64,000 nt of DNA from Niastella soli (GCF_017742245.1 NZ_JAGHKO010000002.1:248001-312000); one strand, 5' to 3'. Shown: positions 18,036 through 27,043, counted from the first letter of the stretch. Notes: generated by a model from the letters alone, not told the origin. A program made the numbers and translations.

Positions 18036-19367
18036 TTAGATAGAGGAAGCCGGGGTAACCTGTTGGCGTCCCTGAATTCGTCCACTCTTCATCAAGCCAT
18101 CGTATTGGCGCATCAACAACTGAGTTTCTATCTGTTGCAGAGTATCCAGAATTACCCCTACCATGATCAGCAGGGAGGTACCTCCAAAGAAAGAAGAGAA
18201 CGATTGTTGTACGCTCATTCTTTGAGCAAAACCTGGTAAAATACCTACCAGCGCCAGCAATACCGCACCTGGGAAGGTTATTTTATCCATCACCGCACCG
18301 ATGTAATCGGCTGTAGGTTGACCTGGTTTTACACCGGGAATGAAACCGTTATTACGTTTCAGATCGTCAGCAATTTGTTTTGGGTTAAAGATCAAAGCGG
18401 TATACAGGAAGGTAAAACCAATTACCATTACCGCATAAATGACCATATACCAGTAGTTACTGTGATTACCAAACACTGCAGCCAGGCCTTTAGTTGAGTC
18501 AAAGTTGCTCAACAGGGTTGGCAGGAACATGATGGCCTGGGCAAAGATGATAGGCATTACACCAGCGCTGTTCACCTTTAAAGGCAGGAACTGGCGGGCG
18601 CCACCGAACTGGCGGTTACCTACAATTTGCTTGGCATATTGAACAGGCACTTTTCGAACACCCTGGATCAGGATGATCAGGCCCATAATGATCGCAACCA
18701 GGATAGCAATTTCAATCACAAAGATCAACAAACCGCCACCGCCTCTGTTTGAGCGGGCGCTCCACTCTTGCCAAAGTGATTGAGGGAAACGAGCCAGGAT
18801 ACCCACCATGATGATCACTGAGCTACCATTACCCAAACCTTTATCTGTGATCTTTTCACCAAGCCACATTACAAACAGGGTACCTGCTGTAAGGATGACA
18901 GTGGTAGAAACCCAGAAGAAGGGTTTATAAGATTCTACCATAGCCTGTGCGTTTGTAGTATTCAGGAATGCTACATAAGCGCTGGCCTGTAAAATGGTTA
19001 CCAGAACGGTGAGATAACGGGTGTATTGATTGATCTTCTTACGACCACTGTCTCCTTCCTTTTGCAATTTCTGAAAAGGTGGATACAGGATGGTCATCAA
19101 TTGAATGAAGATTGATGCAGAGATATATGGCATGATCCCGAGCGCCAGGATAGAAGCCTGGTGAAAGGCGCCGCCGGCAAAAGCATCGATCAATCCAAGG
19201 ATACCGCCACCAGCCTGATTAACGGTGATTTTTTCGGGGTCGATACCGGGTAGAACAATGTGTGTTCCAAAGCGGTAAACGGCTATCAGGGTAATTGTCA
19301 CCAGAATTTTACTCCTCAGTTCGTCAATCCCCCAGATATTCTTTAGTGTTTGTATAAACTTTTTCAC
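18036..19367 (-). CDS. secY: Preprotein translocase subunit SecY
   Basis: The 443-residue integral membrane protein forms the channel of the Sec translocon. Ten membrane segments can be traced. Family blocks include 'YRFGTHIVLPGIDP' after the first basic segment, 'GILGLIDAFAGGAFHQASI' (plug region), 'GSSVIIMVGILARFP' and 'PGQPTADYIGAVMDKITFPG'. It is the last gene of the spc block. A strong terminator-like hairpin separates it from rplO, so SecY may be expressed at a level different from the ribosomal proteins. Confidence 0.98.
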   Translation of the reverse strand: MKKFIQTLKNIWGIDELRSKILVTITLIAVYRFGTHIVLPGIDPEKITVNQAGGGILGLIDAFAGGAFHQASILALGIMPYISASIFIQLMTILYPPFQKLQKEGDSGRKKINQYTRYLTVLVTILQASAYVAFLNTTNAQAMVESYKPFFWVSTTVILTAGTLFVMWLGEKITDKGLGNGSSVIIMVGILARFPQSLWQEWSARSNRGGGGLLIFVIEIAILVAIIMGLIILIQGVRKVPVQYAKQIVGNRQFGGARQFLPLKVNSAGVMPIIFAQAIMFLPTLLSNFDSTKGLAAVFGNHSNYWYMVIYAVMVIGFTFLYTALIFNPKQIADDLKRNNGFIPGVKPGQPTADYIGAVMDKITFPGAVLLALVGILPGFAQRMSVQQSFSSFFGGTSLLIMVGVILDTLQQIETQLLMRQYDGLMKSGRIQGRQQVTPASSI

Positions 19368-19403
19368 GGATTTACCAAGATTTTTAGATTTCCCTCAAAG
19401 AAG

Positions 19404-19432
19404 AAAAAAAGACGCATTGATTTAATGCGTCT
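19404..19432 (-). terminator. Intrinsic terminator between rplO and secY
   Basis: The perfect 9-bp stem AGACGCATT-gattt-AATGCGTCT is followed on the minus strand by a run of six to seven Ts, 18 bases after the rplO stop. It looks like a true terminator or attenuator within the spc operon. Confidence 0.75.
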
Positions 19433-19449
19433 ATGCAAGTTACACAAAA

Positions 19450-19899
19450 TTACTTTACAATTTCCACTGAACCGCCTGCCGCTTCAACTGCTTGTTTAGC
19501 TTTTTCGCTAATTGCGCTTACTTTGAAAGCTACCTTGCTCTTCAGTTCACCGTTACCTAATATTTTTATTTTATCTGTTTGACCAGCCAGACCCCACTCT
19601 CTCAATGAGTCGTGAGAAATTTCTGTCAATTCATATTTTTCTACCAAGTGATCAATTTGACCCAGGTTAAACACTTTATATTCAACACGGAATGGGTTTT
19701 TGAAACCACGTTTTGGCAAACGACGTTGAATAGGCATCTGACCACCTTCATGCGCGTTTTTACGTTGATAACCAGCACGGCTCTGACCACCCTTGTTACC
19801 TTTTGTAGAAGTTCCACCTTTACCGGAAGCTTCACCACGACCTAAACGTTTTTCTCTGTGCGTTGCGCCTTTGGCAGGCCTTAATTCATGTAATTTCAT
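19450..19899 (-). CDS. rplO: 50S ribosomal protein L15
   Basis: This 149-residue large-subunit protein helps assemble the 50S particle. The N-terminal Gly/Arg/Lys-rich extension ('RLGRGEASGKGGTSTKGNKG', residues ~18-37) threads into rRNA. The globular C-terminal half holds 'ILGNGELKSKVAFKVSAIS' and a final 'VEAAGGSVEIV'. Length and order (rpmD-rplO-secY) are standard. The 160-base gap to rpmD is unusually long for this pair. Confidence 0.97.
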   Translation of the reverse strand: MKLHELRPAKGATHREKRLGRGEASGKGGTSTKGNKGGQSRAGYQRKNAHEGGQMPIQRRLPKRGFKNPFRVEYKVFNLGQIDHLVEKYELTEISHDSLREWGLAGQTDKIKILGNGELKSKVAFKVSAISEKAKQAVEAAGGSVEIVK

Positions 19900-20059
19900 T
19901 GTAATTGATTTTTACTTACGGGGAATCGCCCCTCGCATTTTTAAAAATGTACTAATTCGCTACAAGCGGCCGCGAAAATAATGATTTACTAACATCAAAA
20001 GCAATCAAATCCATAAGAAATGACTGCTTTTTATTAGAAATTTTGGCTAATAAGTGTTT

Positions 20060-20242
20060 TTATGCCAGCTCCTCAACAGTTATCAGGTGGGTCACTTTGC
20101 GAACCATACCCAGAATTTGAGGAGTTGCTTCTACTTCTTTCGAAGAATTCGTCTTATTCAAGCCCAACGCCTGCAATGTCAGTTTTTGGCGCTCAGGTCT
20201 GTCAATAGGACTTTTTACTAAAGTGATCTTTATCTTTTTCAT
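20060..20242 (-). CDS. rpmD: 50S ribosomal protein L30
   Basis: The 60-residue bacterial-type L30 shows the expected two helices and three strands: 'KIKITLVKSPIDRPERQKLT', then 'LQALGL', then 'GMVRKVTHLITVEEL'. It lies between rpsE and rplO as usual. Downstream (about 19998-20034) is an imperfect GCAGTCA/TGATTGC stem that may mark a 3' end or processing point. Confidence 0.96.
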   Translation of the reverse strand: MKKIKITLVKSPIDRPERQKLTLQALGLNKTNSSKEVEATPQILGMVRKVTHLITVEELA

Positions 20243-20292
20243 GATTCAACTTAGTTATGATGGTCGATTGCCGGGATTACCGACGCGCGACA

Positions 20293-20811
20293 TTATCCGT
20301 TAAATACTTTCTTCAGGTTCAGTTTACGCTGACGGGCAACAGTAACCGGCTCACGCAATAAAGCTAATGATTTAAAAGTAGCTTTAACCACGTTGTGAGG
20401 GTTAGCAGAACCCAGTGATTTAGCCAGAACGTCGGTAATACCGGCGCTTTCCAGCACAGCACGCATGCTACCTCCGGCGATCACACCAGTACCATGGGCA
20501 GCAGGTTTGATCAATACTTTGGCAGCACCTTCTTTCGCCCATTGGTCGTGGGGAATAGTTCCGTGCATGATAGGCACTTTAATCAGGTTCTTTTTGGCGT
20601 CTTCGATACCTTTGGTAATTGCTTCCTGTACTTCTTTTGCTTTTCCAAGACCATGACCTACAACACCATTTCCGTTACCTACCACTACCAGGGCAGAGAA
20701 ACTGAAAGCACGACCACCTTTGGTTGTTTTTACCACGCGGTTAATAGCCACCACCTTCTCTTTCAGTTCAATATCTCCGGCTTTAACCCTGTTTAAATTA
20801 ACTTTTGCCAT
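20293..20811 (-). CDS. rpsE: 30S ribosomal protein S5
   Basis: The 172-residue protein contributes to decoding accuracy. The N-terminal double-stranded-RNA-binding region reads '[20 protein letters not shown]', and the Gly-rich loop '[17 protein letters not shown]' follows. The C-terminal domain contains '[15 protein letters not shown]' and '[15 protein letters not shown]'. The S5 S14 fold and operon position (rplR-rpsE-rpmD) agree. There is a 43-base gap to rplR. Confidence 0.97.
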   Translation of the reverse strand: MAKVNLNRVKAGDIELKEKVVAINRVVKTTKGGRAFSFSALVVVGNGNGVVGHGLGKAKEVQEAITKGIEDAKKNLIKVPIMHGTIPHDQWAKEGAAKVLIKPAAHGTGVIAGGSMRAVLESAGITDVLAKSLGSANPHNVVKATFKSLALLREPVTVARQRKLNLKKVFNG

Positions 20812-20854
20812 TATTTCTATTTGAAATTATCGGAATTGTAAAATGTGAACTGTC

Positions 20855-21208
20855 TTAAAATTCTAATCCGCTTTCACGTGCACCTTCAGCAACTGCTTTT
20901 ACACGGCCATGGTACAGGTTACCACCGCGATCGAAAACGATCTTGGCAATACCCAGTTCTTTTGCTTTACGGGCAACAGCCTGACCAACCAGTTTGCTTT
21001 TTTCCACTTTGGTTCCTTTCTGTGCACTGATATCCTTATCACGTGAAGAGGCAGACGCCAGAGTAAACCCTTTAGTGTCATCGATCAATTGAGCATAGAT
21101 GTCGCTGTTACTGCGAAAAATAGCCAATCTTGGTTTCTCGGCAGTACCTGCAATCTTTTTACGGATGCGGTAGCGGATCTTCTGCCTTTGTTCTAATTTG
21201 GTATTCAT
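20855..21208 (-). CDS. rplR: 50S ribosomal protein L18
   Basis: The 117-residue 5S-rRNA-binding protein has a basic N-terminus '[16 protein letters not shown]', then '[19 protein letters not shown]', and a terminal '[19 protein letters not shown]' that matches the conserved C-terminal helix and tail. Together with L5 it anchors 5S rRNA to the 50S subunit. It lies after rplF, separated by 104 bases that contain a 15-bp perfect inverted repeat. Confidence 0.97.
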   Translation of the reverse strand: MNTKLEQRQKIRYRIRKKIAGTAEKPRLAIFRSNSDIYAQLIDDTKGFTLASASSRDKDISAQKGTKVEKSKLVGQAVARKAKELGIAKIVFDRGGNLYHGRVKAVAEGARESGLEF

Positions 21209-21269
21209 TGCTTTTATTTTGTGTTCCCCGATACTGCCGGAGAGCTAATTTGAGAATTTGAAAATTGAT

Positions 21270-21303
21270 CAATGTGCTAATGAGTTGCCTCATTAGCACA
21301 TTG
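21270..21303. repeat. Perfect 15-bp inverted repeat between rplF and rplR
   Basis: The arms CAATGTGCTAATGAG and CTCATTAGCACATTG have a TTGC loop, nine bases downstream of the rplF stop on the coding (minus) strand. It has no T-tract. A related but broken 'TTAGCACATTGGCTAATTAG' sequence lies at 24760-24785. Confidence 0.85.
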
Positions 21304-21312
21304 ACCCATTGA

Positions 21313-21867
21313 TTATTTACCGGCAGCTTTACCAGCTTTACGACGAATAACTTCGCCAACGTATTTAACACCTTTTCCTTTGTAAGGCTCAGGTTTACGT
21401 AAGCTGCGTAATTTAGCGGCTACCTGTCCTAATAATTGTTTGTCAATACCTTCCAGGGTAATTTTTGGGTTCTCCCCTTTTTCCTGTTGAGTAGCAACTT
21501 TCAATTCTTTAGGGATCTCGAACAAAATATTGTGAGAGTAACCGAGCGACAAGTCGAGCATGTTACCCTGATTGCTTGCTTTATAACCCACACCCACTAA
21601 CTCCAGTTTCTTTGTGTAACCTTCAGTAACACCCTTTACCATGTTGGCTACCAGTGCACGGTACAAACCATGCATGGCACGGTGACGGATCTGGTCGGTA
21701 GGACGAGTGAATACAACTTCACCATTTTCTACAGCCACTTTAATATCGCGATCGATTGATTGTTTCAATTCGCCTTTAGGACCTTTAACAGTGATCACAT
21801 TATCACCACTTACAGTAATGGTAACACCACCTACAACCGGTACTGGTTTTTTACCTATACGAGACAT
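21313..21867 (-). CDS. rplF: 50S ribosomal protein L6
   Basis: The 184-residue protein has two tandem L6 domains. 'SRIGKKPVPV' at the start, 'ITVKGPKGELKQSI' in the first domain and the C-terminal signature 'PEPYKGKGVKYVGEVIRRK' are diagnostic. It binds helix 97 of 23S rRNA near the factor-binding site where EF-G acts. It sits between rpsH and rplR in normal spc order, with 125 bases before it that hold an inverted repeat. Confidence 0.97.
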   Translation of the reverse strand: MSRIGKKPVPVVGGVTITVSGDNVITVKGPKGELKQSIDRDIKVAVENGEVVFTRPTDQIRHRAMHGLYRALVANMVKGVTEGYTKKLELVGVGYKASNQGNMLDLSLGYSHNILFEIPKELKVATQQEKGENPKITLEGIDKQLLGQVAAKLRSLRKPEPYKGKGVKYVGEVIRRKAGKAAGK

Positions 21868-21957
21868 AACTAATCAGTTTTTAGTTTATTTATATATAGT
21901 TTCCTGTTCAGCCAACCGGTCAGCCCCTATAGGTAAGGGCTTAATGTATTGGAGAAC

Positions 21958-21985
21958 AATGTGCAAATCCGAAAATTTGCACATT
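21958..21985. repeat. Perfect 11-bp inverted repeat after rpsH
   Basis: The arms AATGTGCAAAT and ATTTGCACATT have a 6-base loop, 8 bases beyond the rpsH stop codon on the coding strand. There is no T-tract, so a processing, stabilising or protein-binding role is more likely than termination. Confidence 0.8.
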
Positions 21986-21992
21986 ATTGATA

Positions 21993-22391
21993 TTAATAGA
22001 TGTAGCAAAGAACTTCGCCGCCAACGTTCTGGCTTTTGGCTTGTTTGTCGGTCATTACACCTTGTGATGTGCTCACAATAGCAACGCCCAGACCATTTTT
22101 CACTCTTTTGAATTCAGCAGGGCTGGCATACTGACGCAAACCAGGACGGCTAACTCTTTCCAGAGATTTGATAGCAGGCTCTTTACTTTGAGGATCGTAC
22201 TTCAAGGCTATTTTGATAAGACCTTGTTTGTTATCATCCTCAAATTTGTATTTCAGAATGTATCCCTGATCGTACAATATTTCAGTAATACGTTTTTTCA
22301 GATTAGAAGCCGGGATCTCAACGATCCGGTGGCCAGCCATCTGTGCATTACGAACTCTTGTCAGGTAATCTGCTATGGGATCAGTAACCAT
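21993..22391 (-). CDS. rpsH: 30S ribosomal protein S8
   Basis: The 132-residue protein starts 'TDPIADYLTRVRNAQMAGH' and ends with the strand 'GVAIVSTSQGVMTDKQAKSQ' followed by 'GGEVLCYIY', both highly conserved. It binds 16S rRNA helix 21. In E. coli S8 represses the spc operon by binding near rplE; no such site can be confirmed here by eye. It is located between rpsN and rplF. Confidence 0.97.
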   Translation of the reverse strand: MVTDPIADYLTRVRNAQMAGHRIVEIPASNLKKRITEILYDQGYILKYKFEDDNKQGLIKIALKYDPQSKEPAIKSLERVSRPGLRQYASPAEFKRVKNGLGVAIVSTSQGVMTDKQAKSQNVGGEVLCYIY

Positions 22392-22481
22392 GTGTATTTT
22401 TAGTTAATTCAGTTTTACAATTTTATTCAAGAGTAGTTCCTGTTTACAGGTACAGGCTTACTCTCATGTCTTGTGAGGCTT

Positions 22482-22498
22482 TCCCGATAAGATCGGGA
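22482..22498. repeat. Short hairpin after rpsN
   Basis: The perfect arms TCCCGAT and ATCGGGA have a 3-base loop, located 6 bases after the rpsN stop on the coding strand. It is related to the hairpin after rplE. Confidence 0.6.
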
Positions 22499-22504
22499 TT
22501 CACC

Positions 22505-22774
22505 TTACCAGGATGCTTTTCTAACACCTGGAATTTTGCCATTCAACGCCATTTCACGGAACGTAACACGACTTACACCAAAGTAACGGATGTATCCTTT
22601 GGGACGGCCGGTTAACTGACAACGATTTTTCAGGCGAACTTTCGAAGAATTCTTCGGCATTTCGTCCAGTGCTTTCCAATCGCCGGCAGCTTTCAGGGCA
22701 GCACGCTTTTCAGCATGTTGCTCAACCATACGTTCTCTTTTCTTTTGTCTGGCTTTAACTGACTCTTTAGCCAT
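22505..22774 (-). CDS. rpsN: 30S ribosomal protein S14
   Basis: The 89-residue protein is the longer, zinc-free (C-minus) form of S14. It lacks the two CxxC pairs of the 61-residue form. It shows '[20 protein letters not shown]' and the terminal '[18 protein letters not shown]', which contact 16S rRNA near the A and P sites. It lies between rplE and rpsH, with palindromes on both sides. Confidence 0.97.
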   Translation of the reverse strand: MAKESVKARQKKRERMVEQHAEKRAALKAAGDWKALDEMPKNSSKVRLKNRCQLTGRPKGYIRYFGVSRVTFREMALNGKIPGVRKASW

Positions 22775-22814
22775 AATTTATTTTACGTTTTGAGATTTCT
22801 AAATGTATAGATGA

Positions 22815-22834
22815 ATCCCGATTGTGATCGGGAT
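22815..22834. repeat. Short hairpin after rplE
   Basis: The perfect arms ATCCCGAT and ATCGGGAT have a TGTG loop, 4 bases beyond the rplE stop on the coding strand. Confidence 0.65.
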
Positions 22835-22838
22835 GTTC

Positions 22839-23408
22839 TTAATCTTTTTTAGCTCCTTTGAACGGCATGCCCAACTCTTTCAACAGCTCATACGCTTCTT
22901 CATTGGTTTGGGCAGTAGTTACAAACGTAATATCCATACCGGTGATCTTGTTCACTTTGTCGATATCGATCTCAGGGAAAATGATCTGCTCGGTAACGCC
23001 TAAAGTATAGTTACCACGGCCATCGAAAGCTTTCTCATTGATCCCTTTGAAGTCACGTACACGGGGCAATGAGGTAGCGATCAGCCTGTCGAGGAACTCA
23101 TACATTTTGGTACCACGTAACGTTACGCGGGCACCAATTGGCATGTTTTTACGCAATTTAAAGTTAGAAATGTCTTTTTTAGACATTGTAGGGATAGCCT
23201 TCTGACCAGAGACCATAGTCAGCTCTTCAATGGCCACATCCACGAGCTTTTTATCAGAAACGGCACCATTCACACCACGGTTGATACAGATCTTTTCCAA
23301 TTTGGGGCACTGCATCACCGTACTATAACTAAAACGTTTCATTAAAGCAGGTACAACTTCTTTTTTGTACTTATCTGCCAGCCTGGGACTATATTTTGTT
23401 GTAGACAT
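22839..23408 (-). CDS. rplE: 50S ribosomal protein L5
   Basis: The 189-residue 5S rRNA-binding protein has '[20 protein letters not shown]', '[20 protein letters not shown]', '[20 protein letters not shown]' and '[19 protein letters not shown]', the standard blocks of bacterial L5. It contacts the P-site tRNA and forms a bridge to the 30S head. It follows rplX after 68 bases. Confidence 0.97.
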   Translation of the reverse strand: MSTTKYSPRLADKYKKEVVPALMKRFSYSTVMQCPKLEKICINRGVNGAVSDKKLVDVAIEELTMVSGQKAIPTMSKKDISNFKLRKNMPIGARVTLRGTKMYEFLDRLIATSLPRVRDFKGINEKAFDGRGNYTLGVTEQIIFPEIDIDKVNKITGMDITFVTTAQTNEEAYELLKELGMPFKGAKKD

Positions 23409-23476
23409 CTTATTTAGCTTAGCGTGTTATGTTTCATGTTTTGAGCACTCAGCATAACACAATTGATAATCGATAA

Positions 23477-23815
23477 TTATTTAATTGCTTCACCAGTTTC
23501 TTTAGAAATACGCACCAGCTTACCGTTTTCACGGCTGCGTTTAACTTTTACGCCGGCGCCGGCTTTAGCATCCCACAACATCACATTAGAAATGTGAATA
23601 GCAGCTTCTTTTTTAACGATACCGCCACGGGTGTTACGTGCCGAAGGTTTGGTATGGCGGGTAACAATGTTTACGCCTTCAACCAGCACGCGAGATTTTT
23701 CTGGAAATACTTCCAAAACTTTGCGGGGCTTAGTAGCGTCTTTATCATCACCGGCAATAACTACTACGGTGTCGCCTTTTTTAATATTAAACTTAGGTTT
23801 GAATCTGTTGCTCAT
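23477..23815 (-). CDS. rplX: 50S ribosomal protein L24
   Basis: The 112-residue assembly-initiator protein has the KOW motif in 'IKKGDTVVVIAGDDKDATKP' and 'VLVEGVNIVTRHTKPSARNT'. The C-terminal 'RSRENGKLVRISKETGEAI' is typical of Bacteroidetes/Gram-negative L24. It is placed between rplN and rplE. Confidence 0.96.
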   Translation of the reverse strand: MSNRFKPKFNIKKGDTVVVIAGDDKDATKPRKVLEVFPEKSRVLVEGVNIVTRHTKPSARNTRGGIVKKEAAIHISNVMLWDAKAGAGVKVKRSRENGKLVRISKETGEAIK

Positions 23816-23821
23816 TTTATT

Positions 23822-23945
23822 TAAGCTTAACGCGAAATGTGCTTAACGCTTAACGCTCCACGCATAACGCTGTTTCGAATTTATGTTTATCGAAAACTTC
23901 AGGCTTTCTGCATTTCAACGTTTAGCGTTCTGCGTTCAGCCTTCA
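23822..23945. repeat. CTTAACG / GCGTTC heptamer-type repeats between rplN and rplX
   Basis: The 138-base gap holds 'CTTAACGCTTAACGCTCC' and later 'CGTTTAGCGTTCTGCGTTC' with 'AGCCTTCAGC'. Units of about 7 bases recur, which is unusual inside a ribosomal operon. Confidence 0.55.
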
Positions 23946-23953
23946 GCTTTATT

Positions 23954-24322
23954 TTAAAGTACTTCGGGTGCCAAAGAAATGATCTTCATGTATCCTTTAT
24001 CACGCAACTCTCTGGCTACTGGTCCGAAGATACGGGTACCGCGAGGCTCATCAGACTGATTCAACAACACTACGGCATTGTCATCAAACCGGATATAAGA
24101 TCCGTCTTTGCGGCGTAATTTATTTTTAGTGCGAACAATTACCGCTTTAACAACAGTACCTTTTTTAATACCACCGGCAGGAATAGCATCCTTTACGGTT
24201 ACTACAATTTTATCGCCTATTTTGGCGTAATCCTGGCCGCTGTTACCCAATACACGGATACACAGTACTTCCTTGGCGCCACTGTTATCAGCTACATTTA
24301 ATCTAGACTCTTGCTGAATCAT
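23954..24322 (-). CDS. rplN: 50S ribosomal protein L14
   Basis: The 122-residue protein begins '[20 protein letters not shown]' and carries the signature '[18 protein letters not shown]'. '[17 protein letters not shown]' and '[16 protein letters not shown]' complete the five-strand barrel. It forms an intersubunit bridge with 16S rRNA helix 14. It lies downstream of rpsQ. Confidence 0.97.
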   Translation of the reverse strand: MIQQESRLNVADNSGAKEVLCIRVLGNSGQDYAKIGDKIVVTVKDAIPAGGIKKGTVVKAVIVRTKNKLRRKDGSYIRFDDNAVVLLNQSDEPRGTRIFGPVARELRDKGYMKIISLAPEVL

Positions 24323-24330
24323 TGTTTTAG

Positions 24331-24435
24331 CTTTTAGCTCTCAGCCTTTAGCCCCGAGGGTATCGGGACAAATACCGATGATTAAAAATTTATTTGAAAT
24401 CGTCGTTGGCTTACAGCTAACCGCTTACAGCCAAC
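24331..24435. repeat. AGCTTTT/AGCCTTT and GCTTACA/GCCAACA repeats with hairpin
   Basis: Between rpsQ and rplN, heptamer-like units 'AGCTTTTAGCTCTCAGCC' face 'GGCTTACAGCTAACCGC'. The arms GTTGGCT and AGCCAAC (24405-24435) form a stem 6 bases beyond the rpsQ stop. Confidence 0.55.
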
Positions 24436-24441
24436 AGCTTA

Positions 24442-24699
24442 TTACTTCGCCTTTTCTACTACCTCTACCAGTCTCCACCGCTTAGTTTTGCTCAGAGGGC
24501 GGGTTTCCATAATACGTACAGTATCGCCTATGGTGCACTCATTCTTTTCATCATGAGCATGGAATTTAGTAGTCTTTTTTACGAACTTACCATAGATCGG
24601 GTGTTTTACTCTTCTTTCTACAGAAACAGTGATGGTTTTCTCCATTCTGTTGCTGGTTACAGTCCCGATTCTCGTTTTACGCAAATTTCTGTCGAGCAT
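24442..24699 (-). CDS. rpsQ: 30S ribosomal protein S17
   Basis: The 85-residue protein starts from the ATG at 24699. A longer frame back to 24750 exists but adds 17 hydrophobic residues from repeat DNA that do not belong to S17. '[20 protein letters not shown]' and '[20 protein letters not shown]' followed by '[19 protein letters not shown]' are the conserved OB-fold strands. The protein organises the 5' domain of 16S rRNA. Confidence 0.96.
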   Translation of the reverse strand: MLDRNLRKTRIGTVTSNRMEKTITVSVERRVKHPIYGKFVKKTTKFHAHDEKNECTIGDTVRIMETRPLSKTKRWRLVEVVEKAK

Positions 24700-24782
24700 T
24701 ATAATAAATTTGATAATTTGGTAATTAGCTAATGTGATAATTAAAACCAACTAGCATATTAGCACATTGGCTAATTAGCACA

Positions 24783-24992
24783 TTATTTTGCCAGTTCCTT
24801 GTTTCTTAATTCTGTTTTTAAACGAGCCACATCTCTGCGCAGGTCACGGATGCTCATTGGGTTCTCCAAAGGAGAAATGGCATGAGCGAACTCCAGCTTT
24901 TTCAAACGCAGTTCATCTTCCTGAATGCGGGCTTTCAGATCATCCGCACTCATTTCCTTCACGCTCTTATTGAAATCTATTTTCTTTGACAT
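24783..24992 (-). CDS. rpmC: 50S ribosomal protein L29
   Basis: The 69-residue two-helix protein reads 'MSADDLKARIQEDELRLKKL' then 'FAHAISPLENPMSIRDLRRD' and 'VARLKTELRNKEL'. L29 lies at the polypeptide exit and helps dock trigger factor and SRP. An AT-rich TTTGAAAATTG element lies just before its start codon. It is followed by rpsQ after an 83-base AT-rich repeat gap. Confidence 0.96.
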   Translation of the reverse strand: MSKKIDFNKSVKEMSADDLKARIQEDELRLKKLEFAHAISPLENPMSIRDLRRDVARLKTELRNKELAK

Positions 24993-25050
24993 TATTCTTT
25001 ATTTGAAAATTGATAATTAGCGCATCCCGACTTTAGCAGGGATTAGCATA

Positions 25051-25470
25051 TTATGCACTATAATCGCGTCTTACGATGAACTTGGTTTTGATGGGCAGTT
25101 TTTGTGCCGCCAGTTCCAGAGCATCTTTTGCTACTTGTTCAGGAACACCATCACATTCAAAGATGATACGACCTGGTTCAACTACAGCAGCCCAGAATTC
25201 AGGGTTACCTTTACCTTTACCCATACGCACTTCAAGTGGCTTGCGGGTAATTGGTTTATCAGGGAATACGCGGATCCAAACATTACCTTCACGCTTCATG
25301 GCGCGGGTCAATGCCTGACGTGCAGCTTCGATCTGACGATTTGTTAACCAGATAGCTTCCTGGGATTTCAAACCGAAAGAACCAAAAGCGATGGTAGTAC
25401 CACGTTTTGCTACTTCGCGGATGCGGCCCTTCTGAGCTTTCCGGTGTTTCGTCCTTTTTGGCTGTAACAT
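25051..25470 (-). CDS. rplP: 50S ribosomal protein L16
   Basis: The 139-residue protein opens '[20 protein letters not shown]' and contains '[20 protein letters not shown]', '[20 protein letters not shown]' and '[20 protein letters not shown]'. These match L16, which positions A-site tRNA near the peptidyl-transferase centre. The gap to rpsC holds the TTTGAAAATTTGAAAATT element. Confidence 0.97.
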   Translation of the reverse strand: MLQPKRTKHRKAQKGRIREVAKRGTTIAFGSFGLKSQEAIWLTNRQIEAARQALTRAMKREGNVWIRVFPDKPITRKPLEVRMGKGKGNPEFWAAVVEPGRIIFECDGVPEQVAKDALELAAQKLPIKTKFIVRRDYSA

Positions 25471-25523
25471 TTATCTAAAATTTGAAAATTTGAAAATTGG
25501 TTAATTTGAAAAAGCCTTTCAAA

Positions 25524-26345
25524 TTAGTCTTGTTGTCTGTTTCTGTCGCCACCTCTGCGATCTCCACCACCACCGTGATGTCTTCTGTCACCACCACCTC
25601 TGCGATCTCCACCACCACGATGACCACGACTTTCACCACCTTCTCCTTCTCTTCTGTCTCTTCTGTCGTTTACATCGCTCTTACCACCAACGAGGTTCGG
25701 ATTCAGGTCTCTTTTACCCAGTACTTCACCTTTACAGATCCATACTTTGATACCGATCTTACCGTAAACGGTCAATGCAAATACGTTTGCATAATCGATA
25801 TCCATACGCAGGGTATGTAATGGAGTGCGACCTTGTTTGATCTCTTCAGTACGGGCGATTTCAGCACCACCCAAACGTCCGCTGATCTTTATTTTGATAC
25901 CTTCAGCACCCATGCGCAGTGCAGAAGCGATAGCCATTTTAATGGCGCGTTTGTAGTTGATACGATTTTCGATCTGACGGGCGATGGTATCACCTACGAT
26001 CATAGCGTCCAACTCGGGGCGACGAATTTCAAGAATGTTGATCTGCACATCTTCTTTACCAGTTAATTTCTTCAACTCTTCTTTAATGCGATCAACCTCA
26101 TTCCCACCTTTACCTATGATAATACCAGGTTTGGAAGTATGAATGGTAACAATCAGTTTATTCAGCGTGCGCTCAATAACTATTTTAGAGATACCACCTT
26201 TATTGATACGGGCATTCAAGTAAGTTCTGATCTTGTTATCCTCGATCAACTTGGTAGAAAAATCTTTTTTGTTACCATACCAGTTAGATTCCCAACCGCG
26301 GATAATCCCTAACCTGGCACCAATAGGATTCGTTTTCTGACCCAT
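25524..26345 (-). CDS. rpsC: 30S ribosomal protein S3 with Gly/Arg/Asp/His-rich C-terminal extension
   Basis: The 273-residue protein has a canonical S3 core (about 1-220). '[20 protein letters not shown]' starts it, the KH motif '[20 protein letters not shown]' lies near residue 75, and '[20 protein letters not shown]' with '[15 protein letters not shown]' follows. The last ~50 residues are low-complexity ([18 protein letters not shown] units), making the protein about 40 residues longer than E. coli S3. S3 forms the mRNA entry tunnel and helicase. The tail could add non-specific RNA binding (inference). Codon repetition in the tail (CGTGGTGG-like units) suggests repeat expansion. Confidence 0.97.
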   Translation of the reverse strand: MGQKTNPIGARLGIIRGWESNWYGNKKDFSTKLIEDNKIRTYLNARINKGGISKIVIERTLNKLIVTIHTSKPGIIIGKGGNEVDRIKEELKKLTGKEDVQINILEIRRPELDAMIVGDTIARQIENRINYKRAIKMAIASALRMGAEGIKIKISGRLGGAEIARTEEIKQGRTPLHTLRMDIDYANVFALTVYGKIGIKVWICKGEVLGKRDLNPNLVGGKSDVNDRRDRREGEGGESRGHRGGGDRRGGGDRRHHGGGGDRRGGDRNRQQD

Positions 26346-26372
26346 TTATTATAATTTGAAAATTTGAGCTAA

Positions 26373-26714
26373 TTATTTAACATCAACGATTATGGTTACG
26401 TGGTTACTGCGCTTGCGAAGGCGATATGCACGGCCTTGCGGAGCGGGTAACATTCTTTTCAAAGTACGGGCGCCGTCAACAAAAATCGTTTTCACTTTTA
26501 AACCGGCATCAGCAGCGCTTTGTCCTTCATTCTTTTGCTCCCAGTTATTAATGGCGCTCTTTAATAATTTAAGCAGTGGAGTGGCAGAGTGTTGAGGATG
26601 AAATTCCAGCAACGCTAATGCTTTTTCCACGTCAACACCACGTATTTCATCAGCCAGCAAACGCATTCTGCGGGGTGATGTGGGATAGTTTCTAAGTTTT
26701 GCTACAGCTTCCAT
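26373..26714 (-). CDS. rplV: 50S ribosomal protein L22
   Basis: The 113-residue protein has 'AKLRNYPTSPRRMRLLADEI' as the helical start. The exit-tunnel hairpin is carried by 'ARTLKRMLPAPQGRAYRLRK' and the end is 'RSNHVTIIVDV'. The loop inside this hairpin lines the nascent-chain tunnel and is the site of macrolide-resistance changes in other bacteria. The order rpsS-rplV-rpsC is standard. Confidence 0.97.
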   Translation of the reverse strand: MEAVAKLRNYPTSPRRMRLLADEIRGVDVEKALALLEFHPQHSATPLLKLLKSAINNWEQKNEGQSAADAGLKVKTIFVDGARTLKRMLPAPQGRAYRLRKRSNHVTIIVDVK

Positions 26715-26770
26715 TTTTATTATTTCTGATTTCTGATCCCGGGTCCTTTCAACCTGGAATAATGAAATTA

Positions 26771-27043
26771 TTAACCAACTTTTTTACTAGAGTGTCCTTT
26801 GAACTGGCGGGTAGGAGCAAATTCGCCCAGCTTATGTCCAACCATGAACTCGGTTACATATACTGGTATGAATTTGTTGCCATTGTGCACAGCAAAAGTG
26901 TGGCCTACAAAATCTGGAGTAATGGTAGAACGACGGCTCCAGGTTTTGATCACACCTTTCTTTACTTTACCATCATTGATACCCAATACTTTGTTCTCCA
27001 AATTGGAGGCTACGTAAGGACCTTTTTTAATTGAACGAGCCAT
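26771..27043 (-). CDS. rpsS: 30S ribosomal protein S19
   Basis: The 90-residue protein starts '[19 protein letters not shown]' and contains '[20 protein letters not shown]', '[20 protein letters not shown]' and '[12 protein letters not shown]'. It sits in the 30S head near the A-site tRNA with S13. A TTTGAAAATTTGA element directly precedes its start codon. Confidence 0.97.
   Translation of the reverse strand: MARSIKKGPYVASNLENKVLGINDGKVKKGVIKTWSRRSTITPDFVGHTFAVHNGNKFIPVYVTEFMVGHKLGEFAPTRQFKGHSSKKVG

Noticed and set aside
24700-24750. 17-codon extension of rpsQ
   Set aside because: Hydrophobic residues encoded by AT-rich repeat DNA; S17 begins at MLDRNLRK.
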